Positions 7,361-15,441 of a stretch of DNA of 64,000 nt are shown here, piece by piece (position 1 is the first letter of the stretch; the number at the start of each line of letters is the position of its first letter). Source of the stretch: Pedococcus badiiscoriae (GTDB lineage Bacteria > Actinomycetota > Actinomycetes > Actinomycetales > Dermatophilaceae); contig NZ_JACCAB010000001.1 in NCBI RefSeq assembly GCF_013408925.1, positions 2,852,001 to 2,916,000 of the forward strand. Reading direction: 5' to 3'. Made by a program: the position numbers and the translations under genes. The notes under the pieces were generated by a model. That model ran no database searches. It was not told the DNA's origin and saw only the letters and a list, made by a program, of their open reading frames with translations.

Positions 7361-10162
7361 ATGCAGGTCACGCAACAGCGGCGACGCATTTCGCCGACCA
7401 GTCCCGAGCAGGTCGGTCGTAGCCGCACCCGGTTCCGATCGGTCCTCGTCGGCACCGTGGTCCTCACCATCGCCGGCGGCGGGATCGCCTACGCGACCAC
7501 CGACGCCTTCGGAAACCGCACGGTCGGCACGCAGTACGCCGACGGGCTCCAGGTCTCCGACAACCAGGTGATCAAGCCGATCGGTACCCGGCTCATGACC
7601 GAGTACGGCAAGTTCATGGGATCGACGGTCAGCCCTGACGGCAGGTTCCTCGCCGCGAGCAGCGCGGACAAGAGCGTGGTGCTCCAGGTCTTCGACCTCG
7701 CCGCCAACAAGCTGGTCTACCGGGTCGGCAAGGCCGCCGGCGCGGACCAGTTCCTGGCCGACGGCAGCGTCGGTCAGGAGCGCCCGACCTACTCACCCGA
7801 CGGCAAGTTCCTCTGGCTCTCGCAGCGTGACGCGCTCACCCGCTTCCCGGTCAACGCCGACGGGACCCTGGGAACCGCGACACGCTTCCCGCTTCCGCAG
7901 GTGAACGGAGCGTCCGCGCTTCCGGGCCAGTCGGCATACTCGCCGGACGGATCCACCCTGTATGCCGCGCTGAACGGCCAGAACACGGTGGTCGCCCTCG
8001 ACCCGGCCACCGGAGTCGTCAAGTCGACCTGGAAGGTCGGCAACGCACCCCGCCAGCTCGTGTTCAAGGGCGGCAGGCTGTACGTCAGCAACGAGGGTGG
8101 CCGGGCTGCCAAGCCCAACGAGACCGCGCTCAACTCCTACGGCACGAACGTGCCCACGGATCCCTACCTGGACACCACGACGACCGGCACGGTCAGCGTC
8201 ATCGACACTGCTGCGCCGACTGCTCCCGTCAAGTCCATCGAGGTGGGTCTGCACCCGACCGCGATGTACTCCTCCGGCAACGCCCTGTTCGTCGCCAACA
8301 CCAACAGCGACACCGTCTCGGTCATCGACACCGGCAAGGACGCGGTCGTCCAGACCATCGCCACCCAGCCGTGGCCGGCGTCCAAGGTCGGCTACGAGCC
8401 GACCGGCATCGCGCTGTCCAAGGACGGTCACCTCCTGGTCACGCTCGGCCGCGCGAACGCGGTCGCGGTCTACCGCTACGCCAACCGGCCGCAGGAGCCC
8501 GTCAGCTTCGTGGGTCTGCTTCCCACCGACTACTACCCGTCGAACGTGGCGACCGTCGGCGACCGGGTGGTCGTCACCAACAGGCGCGGCATCGATGCGC
8601 GGGGTCCGGCCATCACGACGGACAAGGGCTACGGCGTCCCGGTCGTCAGCGGCCACGACACCCACAGCACCACGGCCTCGCTGACCAGCTTCACGCTGCC
8701 CAGCGACCGGCAGATCGAGAAGTACACCTCGACGGTCTTCGCCCAGAACCGCTGGGGCAAGAACGACGTCAAGCACGGCGAGCGCGACTCCGTCGCCGCG
8801 GTCCCCGTGCCCAAGCGCCTCGGCGACCCGTCGACGATCAAGCACGTGTTCATGATCGTCAAGGAGAACCGCACCTACGACCAGGTGTACGGCGACGACG
8901 CGCGCGGCAACGGTGACCCCTCGCTGGTGCAGTTCGGCCAGAAGGTCACGCCCAACCAGCACGCGCTGGAGAAGCAGTTCGGGCTCTACGACAACACGTA
9001 CGACATCGGCACCAACTCCGCCGAGGGTCACAACTGGCTGATGCAGGGCGACAACCCGGAGTACACCGAGTCCAGCGCCGGCGAGTACGTCCGCAGCTAC
9101 GACACCGAGGACGACGTCCTCGGACACCAGCGGTCCGGATTCCTGTGGACCTCGGCGATCTCCGCGGGCAAGACCGCGCTCAACTACGGCGAGTTCACCC
9201 AGTTCCTGACCAAGCCGGCCGGTGCGACGTGGCAGAAGTACTACTGCGCCACCAAGGCGGGGGAGGCCGGCGGTGACCCCAGCCAGCTGACCGACCCGTC
9301 ACTCAAGTCGGACACCCAGTCGCCGATCCCGTCGCTGAACCAGATCACGGTCCACGACTACCCGAAGTTCGACGTCAACATCCCCGACACCTACCGGTAC
9401 CAGCTCTGGAAGCAGGACTTCCAGAAGCGCGGTCCGGCGAACTTCAACATGCTCTGGCTCTCGAGTGACCACACCGGCGGCGCACCCGACGCGAGGGCGC
9501 AGGTCGCCGACGGTGACCTCGCCGTGGGCCGTGTCGTCGACCAGATCTCGCACAGCAAGTACTGGAAGGACTCGGCGATCTTCGTGGTCGAGGACGACAG
9601 CCAGGACGGTGCCGACCACGTGGACGGCCACCGGGCGCCGGTCCAGGTCATCAGCCCGTGGGCGCAGCACGGCAAGGTCGTGAACCGCTACTACTCGCAG
9701 ATCAACATGGTGCGCACCATCCAGCAGATCCTGGGAGCGCAGCCGCTGAACCAGAAGCTCGCAGCGGCCACGCCGATGTACGACGCCTTCCAGTCCAAGC
9801 CGGACCTCACCCCCTTCACCGCGGTGCCGAACCAGATCCCGCTCACGGAGCAGGTCACTCCTGCTCCGACGTGTGGTCAGGACACCCCGGCCGGGGGCAC
9901 CGGTGCGGCGCAGCCCAACGGTGCGACCACCGCGTCCGTGCCGCCGTCGCAGAAGGCGGTCGCGGCGCAGTGGGAGACCTGGCGGAAGAAGCAGGCCTTC
10001 AACAGCAGCAACCCTTCCCCCGACACCGCCAGCCCTGAGCTGATGAACCGGTTCACCTGGTACCAGGCGCACGACTGGTCCCGCCCGTACCCGGGCGACT
10101 CGAAGATCTACGCCCCGTCTCAGGTCCCGGGTGCGTACATCCCGAGCGCGGACGGGCAGTAG
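7361..10162 (+). CDS. Membrane-anchored YVTN propeller plus phosphoesterase (alkaline-phosphatase-fold) protein
   Basis: 933 aa. Residues ~28-45 (VLVGTVVLTIAGGGIAYA) form an N-terminal membrane anchor or signal. Residues ~60-430 carry repeated YNCE/YVTN-type propeller blades (VSPDGRFLAASS, YSPDGSTLYAAL, GTVSVIDT, DTVSVIDTGKDAVV). The second half begins with FMIVKENRTYDQVYGD, the hallmark of the bacterial phosphoesterase family (acid phosphatase/phospholipase C-like), followed by SSDHTGG and VVEDDSQDGADHVDGHR, which supply metal-binding Asp/His. It probably hydrolyses a phosphate ester outside the membrane; the substrate is unknown. ATG 7361 is preferred (GAAAGGA 5 nt upstream) over ATG 7355. 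It is the last gene of the ABC operon. Confidence 0.87.
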   Translation: MQVTQQRRRISPTSPEQVGRSRTRFRSVLVGTVVLTIAGGGIAYATTDAFGNRTVGTQYADGLQVSDNQVIKPIGTRLMTEYGKFMGSTVSPDGRFLAASSADKSVVLQVFDLAANKLVYRVGKAAGADQFLADGSVGQERPTYSPDGKFLWLSQRDALTRFPVNADGTLGTATRFPLPQVNGASALPGQSAYSPDGSTLYAALNGQNTVVALDPATGVVKSTWKVGNAPRQLVFKGGRLYVSNEGGRAAKPNETALNSYGTNVPTDPYLDTTTTGTVSVIDTAAPTAPVKSIEVGLHPTAMYSSGNALFVANTNSDTVSVIDTGKDAVVQTIATQPWPASKVGYEPTGIALSKDGHLLVTLGRANAVAVYRYANRPQEPVSFVGLLPTDYYPSNVATVGDRVVVTNRRGIDARGPAITTDKGYGVPVVSGHDTHSTTASLTSFTLPSDRQIEKYTSTVFAQNRWGKNDVKHGERDSVAAVPVPKRLGDPSTIKHVFMIVKENRTYDQVYGDDARGNGDPSLVQFGQKVTPNQHALEKQFGLYDNTYDIGTNSAEGHNWLMQGDNPEYTESSAGEYVRSYDTEDDVLGHQRSGFLWTSAISAGKTALNYGEFTQFLTKPAGATWQKYYCATKAGEAGGDPSQLTDPSLKSDTQSPIPSLNQITVHDYPKFDVNIPDTYRYQLWKQDFQKRGPANFNMLWLSSDHTGGAPDARAQVADGDLAVGRVVDQISHSKYWKDSAIFVVEDDSQDGADHVDGHRAPVQVISPWAQHGKVVNRYYSQINMVRTIQQILGAQPLNQKLAAATPMYDAFQSKPDLTPFTAVPNQIPLTEQVTPAPTCGQDTPAGGTGAAQPNGATTASVPPSQKAVAAQWETWRKKQAFNSSNPSPDTASPELMNRFTWYQAHDWSRPYPGDSKIYAPSQVPGAYIPSADGQ

Positions 10163-10191
10163 CTCTCGCTCGCACGTATCGAACCAGGTCG

Positions 10192-10220
10192 ACGGCCCGC
10201 CGGATGCTCCGGCGGGCCGT
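10192..10220 (+). terminator. Hairpin after the phosphoesterase gene
   Basis: ACGGCCCGCCGG and CCGGCGGGCCGT form a perfect 12-bp stem with a 5-nt loop, 30 nt after the stop codon. There is almost no T-run. Confidence 0.7.
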
Positions 10221-10261
10221 TGGCTGTGGTCGGCTGACGGCGACCCGCGGTGCCCAGGCCA

Positions 10262-10267
10262 TAGAGT
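10262..10267 (+). promoter_or_regulatory. Leaderless -10 box of the FAD oxidoreductase gene
   Basis: TAGAGT with a 7-nt gap to GTG 10275. It fixes the start against the GTG three codons earlier, which lies on the hexamer. Confidence 0.5.
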
Positions 10268-10274
10268 GCCGCTC

Positions 10275-11825
10275 GTGATCTACGACGACGTCGTCATCGG
10301 TGCCGGCCACAACGGGCTCACGGCCGCGGCATACCTTGCCCGCGCGGGACGCCGGGTGCTCGTGCTGGAAGCCGCCGACCACGTGGGCGGGGCCGCGGTC
10401 TCGGCGCAGGCGTTCCCGGGCGTCGACGCGCGCCTGTCGCGCTACTCCTACCTCGTCTCCCTCATGCCCCGGCAGGTGATCGCCGACCTCGACCTCGACG
10501 TGCGGCTGATCCGGCGGCGGTTCTCTTCGTTCACCCCGGTCCCGGGCGACCCCCAGCGCGGCCTGTTGGTCGACAACGGCGACGAGGCAGCGACCGCCGC
10601 GGGCTTCACCGCCCTCACCGGCGGCGGCGCGGAGTATGCCGCGTGGCAGGACTTCTACGGGCGCGTGCACCACCTGGCCCAACAGGTCTTCCCGACCGTC
10701 CTCGAACCCCTTCGCAGCGAGGCCGACCTCGCCGCGATGGTGGGGGACGACGAGCTCTGGGACGCCCTGGTCCGGCGGCCGCTGGGCGAGGTCCTCGCAA
10801 AGCGGTTCGGCGACGACACCGTCCGCGGGATCGTGGCCACCGACGCGCTCATCGGCACGTTCGCCGACCTCGACGGAGCTGACCTGCGCCAGAACGTCTG
10901 CTTCCTCTACCACCTCATCGGGGGAGGCACGGGGGACTGGGACGTGCCGGTCGGGGGCATGGGAGCGGTGACGGACGGACTGGCTCGCGCTGCTGTCAAG
11001 GCCGGGGCGCAGCTCCGGACCGGGACAACGGTGCTCGCGGTCGACCCCGACGGTGTCGTCCGATGGGAAGGTGGCTCTGCCCAGGCGACCACCATCCACG
11101 CGGCCTGCGCGCCGGCGGTGCTCAACACGCTCCTCACCGCGGCGGGTGCAGAACCCCTGCCGACCGAGGAGGCGCCCGAGGGTGCCCAGCTCAAGGTGAA
11201 CATGCTCCTGTCGCGCCTTCCGCGGCTGCGCGACCAGGACGTCGACCCGGCCGCCGCCTTTGCCGGCACCTTCCACGTGAACGAGGGGTACGGCCAGCTC
11301 CAGGAGGCGTATGCCGCCGCAGAGGCCGGCCGGGTGCCCCAGGTCCCGCCGTGCGAGATCTACTGCCACAGCCTGTCGGACCGCTCGATCCTCGGACCCG
11401 AGCTCGCCGCCGGCGACGCGCAGACGCTCACCCTCTTCGGACTGCACCTGCCGGCCCGCCTGTTCCGGGGGACGCAGCAGGAACACGATGCGGTCAAGGA
11501 CCTCGCGTTGGCCCGCACCCTGGACTCGCTCAACTCGGTGCTGGCCGAACCCATCCAGGACGTCCTGCTGCGTGACCCCGACGGGGCGTTCTGCATGGAG
11601 GCCCGCACCCCGGTCGAGCTCGAGGCAGACCTCGGCCTGCCGGGCGGGAACATCTTCCACCGCTCCCTCCAGTGGCCCTGGGCCGAGAGCGACGCGGAGG
11701 TCGGCAGCTGGGGCGTGGAGACCGCGTACCCGACCGTCCGCATCGCCGGCGCCGGCGCTCGGCGCGGCGGCGGAGTCAGCGGGATCCCGGGGCACAACGC
11801 GGCCATGTCGGTGCTCAGGGCCTGA
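10275..11825 (+). CDS. FAD-dependent oxidoreductase, phytoene-desaturase/PYROXD2-like
   Basis: 516 aa. A dinucleotide-binding GAGHNGLTAAAYLARAG motif starts at about residue 9, followed by the acidic end of the second strand (VLVLEAADHVGGAA). Further matches to the NAD(P)/FAD amine-oxidase-like superfamily are the PVGGMGAVTDGLARAA stretch and the C-terminal GAGARRGGGVSGIPGHNAA, typical of the FAD-binding end of PYROXD2-type proteins. It is probably a soluble or membrane-peripheral dehydrogenase. No carotenoid genes flank it, so phytoene is not indicated and the substrate is unknown. The 3' end overlaps the convergent membrane-protein gene by 11 nt. Confidence 0.85.
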   Translation: MIYDDVVIGAGHNGLTAAAYLARAGRRVLVLEAADHVGGAAVSAQAFPGVDARLSRYSYLVSLMPRQVIADLDLDVRLIRRRFSSFTPVPGDPQRGLLVDNGDEAATAAGFTALTGGGAEYAAWQDFYGRVHHLAQQVFPTVLEPLRSEADLAAMVGDDELWDALVRRPLGEVLAKRFGDDTVRGIVATDALIGTFADLDGADLRQNVCFLYHLIGGGTGDWDVPVGGMGAVTDGLARAAVKAGAQLRTGTTVLAVDPDGVVRWEGGSAQATTIHAACAPAVLNTLLTAAGAEPLPTEEAPEGAQLKVNMLLSRLPRLRDQDVDPAAAFAGTFHVNEGYGQLQEAYAAAEAGRVPQVPPCEIYCHSLSDRSILGPELAAGDAQTLTLFGLHLPARLFRGTQQEHDAVKDLALARTLDSLNSVLAEPIQDVLLRDPDGAFCMEARTPVELEADLGLPGGNIFHRSLQWPWAESDAEVGSWGVETAYPTVRIAGAGARRGGGVSGIPGHNAAMSVLRA

Positions 11826-12321
11826 GTCGCCCCCGGGGTTGGGTGCCGTGGTCGGCGTCGAGCAGGGCCCGTCGGAACTCCGGGTGGACGCGGGTGAGCA
11901 GGAGGCCACCATCTCCCGAGAGGTGGACTCCGACGGTGTTCATCGACTCGTTGCCCACGTACAAGGCCACCCCGATGAAGGTGGGGAGAAGCAGGAGCCA
12001 GGCGTTGTCGCGGCCCTGGATTGAGGCCACGAGGACGAGGGTGATCCCTGCGACGACGAGGATGAGTGCGGCGCGGCGGAGACTGCGGTGGCGACGCCAC
12101 ACGGCAGCGTGCATCGGCACCTCGATGGCATAGCGCTTGGATGAGGCCAGGCTCGCGACGAGCCAGGGCAGGAACCCGAACACGATCAGGACCCCGGTCC
12201 AGAGTGGTGCCGCGCTGCCCGTGATGGTGAGCACGTCGGCCGTCGGCGTGCCGGTCTTGACGCAGACCTGCGGCAACGGGACGACGCGCATGGTCGACTC
12301 AGAGATCTGCACCGTGGGCAC
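11815..12321 (-). CDS. Small membrane protein of unknown function
   Basis: 168 aa. Hydrophobic segments lie at about residues 37-58 (APLWTGVLIVFGFLPWLVASL), 83-101 (AALILVVAGITLVLVAS) and 107-124. The C-terminal ~45 residues (VGVHLSGDGGLLLTRVHPEFRRAL) look soluble. I recognise no family. The GTG start is supported by TACTCT 6 nt upstream, a leaderless arrangement. It is convergent with the FAD oxidoreductase and overlaps its last codons, so antisense interference between the two is possible. Confidence 0.7.
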   Translation of the reverse strand: MPTVQISESTMRVVPLPQVCVKTGTPTADVLTITGSAAPLWTGVLIVFGFLPWLVASLASSKRYAIEVPMHAAVWRRHRSLRRAALILVVAGITLVLVASIQGRDNAWLLLLPTFIGVALYVGNESMNTVGVHLSGDGGLLLTRVHPEFRRALLDADHGTQPRGRLRP

Positions 12322-12327
12322 GCGCCA

Positions 12328-12333
12328 AGAGTA
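12328..12333 (-). promoter_or_regulatory. Leaderless -10 box of the small membrane protein gene
   Basis: TACTCT (minus strand) with a 6-nt gap to the GTG start at 12321. Confidence 0.45.
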
Positions 12334-12390
12334 CTGAGGGCGGGGCTCTGCGGCCCGGGTTCAGGGGAGTCGGCGCGGGTGCTGGCTCGG

Positions 12391-12428
12391 GTCATGGGGG
12401 GTCATGGGGGGTCATGGTCGGGGTCATG
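12391..12428. repeat. 10-bp tandem repeat at the 3' end of the DUF222/HNH gene
   Basis: GTCATGGGGG at 12391-12400 and 12401-12410, then GTCATGGTCG and a partial copy. The stop codon of the minus-strand gene (12402-12404) lies in a repeat unit, and the last codons (DPDHDPP) are encoded by the degenerate copies. Copy-number change here would alter the C-terminus. Confidence 0.7.
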
Positions 12429-13778
12429 GTGTTCGTCGGGCCAGCGGGGGATGGTGCCGGCCCGTCTGAGGGCTTCGAGGCGGTGGTCGTAGGAACCCGG
12501 GGCCAGCTCCCACTGGACCGTGGGACCTCGCGGGCCGTCGAGCACCACCGCGGCGTACCCGCCTCGGTGGACGACCGTGTGATGGGCTCGGCAGAGCAGG
12601 GCGGCGTTGCTGAGGTCGGTCGGGCCGCCGTCCGCCCAGTGGATGAGGTGGTGGGCGTCCGCCCACCGTGGCGGTCTGGTGCAGCCGGGAAAGGTGCAGC
12701 CACGGTCGCGCAGCCACAGGTGGCGGATCTGAGCAGTGGTGAAGAGGCGGACGGCGGTGCCGTGGTCGAGGACCTCTCCGCGGGATCCGAGGATCATCGG
12801 GATGACCTCGGCGTCGCAGGCCATCCGGCGGATTGTCTCGGTGGTGAGGAGCTCGCCGGTGAGGGTGAGCCCGGCCCCACGGGTGCGGCGGGTGAGGGTG
12901 TCGACGTCGACGGTCACGAGCACGCTGGTCTTGGCCTGGCGAGGCACACCCTCGGGCGCACTGACGGCTCGGGTCACGAGGTCGATCAGGGCGTCGGCCC
13001 TGCGGGCGGCCGGAGTGCGCTCGTCCCTCGCACCGGTCTCCGGGTCGGGCGAGGGCTTGGCGACCGCGTCGACGGCGGCGTCGACAATCGAGGCGCCCTC
13101 GTCGTCGAGCAGCAGCGTGTAGCGGGAAAGGCCGAGCGGTCCCGGTCCCTTGACCAACGACCGGTGCGCCCGGCGCAGGTCGGCGTCGTGCTCGACGTGC
13201 CGGTCGGGTCGCAGCCCGTCGGCCGCTCGGCGCAGTGCGGTGGCCAGGTCGCGCTCGGGCAGCCCGTCGGGGCCGCGGGCAGAGTGCAGCAGGATCGCGG
13301 TCAGCTCGGCGAGCTGGTCGGGATCGGCCAAACCGCGCACCGAACGGTGGAACCGGACGATCTGCGCTGCCTTGCCGACTGGCAGCGCCTGTGTTGAATC
13401 GTCGGCAGCCCCTGCTGCGACGGCCGAGGTCACCTCGGTCAGGCGGGGTTCGTCGGCGGCTCCAGCGACGGCGTCGAGGTCGGTCAGCGTGCGGGTCGGC
13501 AGCTGCGGAGCCATCGCGCGCGCCCAGTCGACCGGTCCCCACCCGTCGCCCGATCCGAGGCCGCGTAGCTTGGCCTCCGCCAGCACCGAGACGAGGTGGG
13601 CGTCGACGGAGGCGCGCAGCCGGCCGAGCAGCGTCAGCGTCTGGCCTAGCTCACCATCGGCCAGGGCCCACAACCGCTCGCGGCTCGACGTCGCCAGGGC
13701 ATCGATCGCGGAGGTGACCGCCCCGAGGACAGGACGGGCAGCGTGCCGTTCCTGCCCCGTGTCCGCTGCGATCTCCAT
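12402..13778 (-). CDS. DUF222 / HNH endonuclease-domain protein (13E12 family)
   Basis: 458 aa. The N-terminal ~300 residues match the DUF222 region found in many actinobacterial repeat-family proteins. The C-terminus holds an HNH nuclease core: a Cys pair CTFPGC, then ADAHHLIHWADGG and NAALLCRAHHTVVH. These proteins are common, often multicopy, and have no established biological role; the HNH motif suggests a DNA nick or cut. The ATG start has TAGTGT 6 nt upstream. The last residues (DEHHDPDHDPP) come from a short tandem DNA repeat and may vary between strains. Confidence 0.88.
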   Translation of the reverse strand: MEIAADTGQERHAARPVLGAVTSAIDALATSSRERLWALADGELGQTLTLLGRLRASVDAHLVSVLAEAKLRGLGSGDGWGPVDWARAMAPQLPTRTLTDLDAVAGAADEPRLTEVTSAVAAGAADDSTQALPVGKAAQIVRFHRSVRGLADPDQLAELTAILLHSARGPDGLPERDLATALRRAADGLRPDRHVEHDADLRRAHRSLVKGPGPLGLSRYTLLLDDEGASIVDAAVDAVAKPSPDPETGARDERTPAARRADALIDLVTRAVSAPEGVPRQAKTSVLVTVDVDTLTRRTRGAGLTLTGELLTTETIRRMACDAEVIPMILGSRGEVLDHGTAVRLFTTAQIRHLWLRDRGCTFPGCTRPPRWADAHHLIHWADGGPTDLSNAALLCRAHHTVVHRGGYAAVVLDGPRGPTVQWELAPGSYDHRLEALRRAGTIPRWPDEHHDPDHDPP

Positions 13779-13784
13779 GACCCC

Positions 13785-13790
13785 ACACTA
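13785..13790 (-). promoter_or_regulatory. Leaderless -10 box of the DUF222/HNH gene
   Basis: TAGTGT (minus strand), 6 nt before ATG 13778. Confidence 0.5.
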
Positions 13791-13989
13791 CGTGCGACCA
13801 CCGACAGCGCTACCTGCATCGCAGAGCGTGAAACAGGTTGCAGGACACCACGATTGGCGCAACCGCGCCGCTGTGGACAAAGGCTGCTGATACGGCACCG
13901 ATACGGCACACCAGCGTCACTCGACGGACACGACAACGTGCCACGCGGCATACCGGCGGGTCACCGACACCAAGCCACCCGCGTGGCAC

Positions 13990-14005
13990 GTAACGCCGGG
14001 GAAAC
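13990..14005 (+). promoter_or_regulatory. GlnR-type binding site upstream of glnA2
   Basis: GTAAC-N6-GAAAC matches the actinobacterial GlnR half-box pair (gTnAC-n6-GaAAC). It lies 23 nt before the start codon, directly ahead of TAGGGC (14011-14016), a possible -10. The position would suit nitrogen-responsive control. The rest of the 250-nt spacer (13779-14028) holds one GTATGCCG-type octamer and no gene. Confidence 0.6.
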
Positions 14006-14028
14006 ACAACTAGGGCAGGATTCGACAC

Positions 14029-15366
14029 ATGGATCGTCAGCAGGAGTTCGTCCTCCGCACCATCGAGGAACGCGACATCCGCTTCGTGCGGCTGTGGTTC
14101 ACCGATGTGCTCGGGACCCTCAAGTCCGTCGCCGTCGCCCCTGCCGAGCTGGAGGGGGCGTTCGCCGAAGGCATCGGCTTCGACGGCTCGGCCATCGAGG
14201 GCTTCGCGAGGGTGTACGAGGCGGACATGCTCGCCAAGCCCGACCCGGCGACGTTCCAGGTGCTCCCGTGGCGTGGTGACAACCCCGGCACGGCACGGAT
14301 GTTCTGCGACATCACCCTGCCCGACGGCTCGCCGAGCCACGCCGACCCCCGCCACGTCCTGCAGCGTGCACTTGCACGGGCGGCCGACCTCGGCTTCACC
14401 TTCTACACCCACCCCGAGATCGAGTTCTACCTGCTCAAGGCCGGGTTCAAGCCGGGCGAGAACCCGGAGCCCATCGACCAGGCGGGGTACTTCGACCACG
14501 TGCCGCACGGCACCGGTCACGACTTCCGGCGGGCCGCGATCACCATGCTCGAGTCGATGGGGATCTCCGTCGAGTTCAGCCACCACGAGGGCGGGCCGGG
14601 GCAGAACGAGATCGACCTGCGCTACGCGGACGCGCTGTCCACGGCGGACAACATCATGACCTTCCGCACGGTCATCAAGGAGGTCGCGCTCGAGCAGGGG
14701 ATCTTCGCCTCCTTCATGCCCAAGCCGTTCGCCGAGCACCCCGGGTCCGGCATGCACACCCACATGTCGCTGTTCGACGGCGACAGCAACGCCTTCTACG
14801 AGGCCGGGGCGCCGTACCAGCTGAGCAAGGTCGGTCGGCAGTTCATCGCGGGACTGCTGCGCCACGGCGCCGAGATCACCGCCGTGACCAACCAGTGGGT
14901 CAACTCCTACAAGCGGCTCTGGGGTGGCGGCGAGGCCCCGGCCCACCTGACCTGGGGCCACAACAACCGGTCCGCGATGGTGCGGGTCCCGATGTACAAG
15001 CCCACCAAGGGACAGAGCAGCCGCGTCGAGGTGCGCACCCTCGACGCCGCGTGCAACCCCTACCTCGCGTTCGCGCTCATGCTGTCCGCCGGGCTCAAGG
15101 GGATCGAGGAGGACTACGAGCTGCCCGCCGAGACCGAGGACGACGTCTGGGGCCTGACCTCCGCCGAACGCCAGGCGATGGGGATCGAGCCGCTGCCGAC
15201 GTCGCTCTACGAGGCGATCCGCGTGATGGAGAAGAGCGAGCTGGTCGCCGACACCCTGGGCGAGCACGTCTTCGACTTCTTCCTGCGCAACAAGCGTGCC
15301 GAGTGGGACGACTACCGCGGCGAGATCACCCGGTTCGAGCTCGAGCGCTACCTGCCCGGACTGTGA
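14029..15366 (+). CDS. glnA2: Glutamine synthetase, GlnA2-type
   Basis: 445 aa. ATP-dependent glutamine synthesis from glutamate and ammonia is the family reaction. Typical GS stretches are GFDGSAIEGFARVYEADM, EIEFYLLK, PSGxG-like PGSGMHTHMSL, NSYKRLWGGGEAPAHLTWG and RVEVRTLDAACNPYLAF. It is shorter than the ~470-residue adenylylated GSI-beta and lacks the NLYDLPPEE tyrosine loop, so the GlnE encoded next should not modify this enzyme. Length and adjacency to glnE match GlnA2 of mycobacteria and streptomycetes, whose members vary in substrate. The start has GCAGGA 8 nt upstream. A GlnR box precedes the gene. Confidence 0.93.
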   Translation: MDRQQEFVLRTIEERDIRFVRLWFTDVLGTLKSVAVAPAELEGAFAEGIGFDGSAIEGFARVYEADMLAKPDPATFQVLPWRGDNPGTARMFCDITLPDGSPSHADPRHVLQRALARAADLGFTFYTHPEIEFYLLKAGFKPGENPEPIDQAGYFDHVPHGTGHDFRRAAITMLESMGISVEFSHHEGGPGQNEIDLRYADALSTADNIMTFRTVIKEVALEQGIFASFMPKPFAEHPGSGMHTHMSLFDGDSNAFYEAGAPYQLSKVGRQFIAGLLRHGAEITAVTNQWVNSYKRLWGGGEAPAHLTWGHNNRSAMVRVPMYKPTKGQSSRVEVRTLDAACNPYLAFALMLSAGLKGIEEDYELPAETEDDVWGLTSAERQAMGIEPLPTSLYEAIRVMEKSELVADTLGEHVFDFFLRNKRAEWDDYRGEITRFELERYLPGL

Positions 15367-15429
15367 CTGGCGCCCAGCGCTCGTATGCCGCCCGCTGACC
15401 GGAGCGGGCGGTCGTCACCCGCCAGTGCG

Positions 15430-15435
15430 TAGGCT
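15430..15435 (+). promoter_or_regulatory. Leaderless -10 box of glnE
   Basis: TAGGCT, 6 nt before GTG 15442. It suggests glnE has its own leaderless transcript besides any read-through from glnA2. Confidence 0.5.
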
Positions 15436-15441
15436 GGCGCG

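Noticed and set aside
12402..13778. Homing endonuclease or mobile element from the HNH domain
   Set aside because: DUF222/13E12 proteins are common chromosomal genes; no intron, inverted terminal repeats or integrase flank it.
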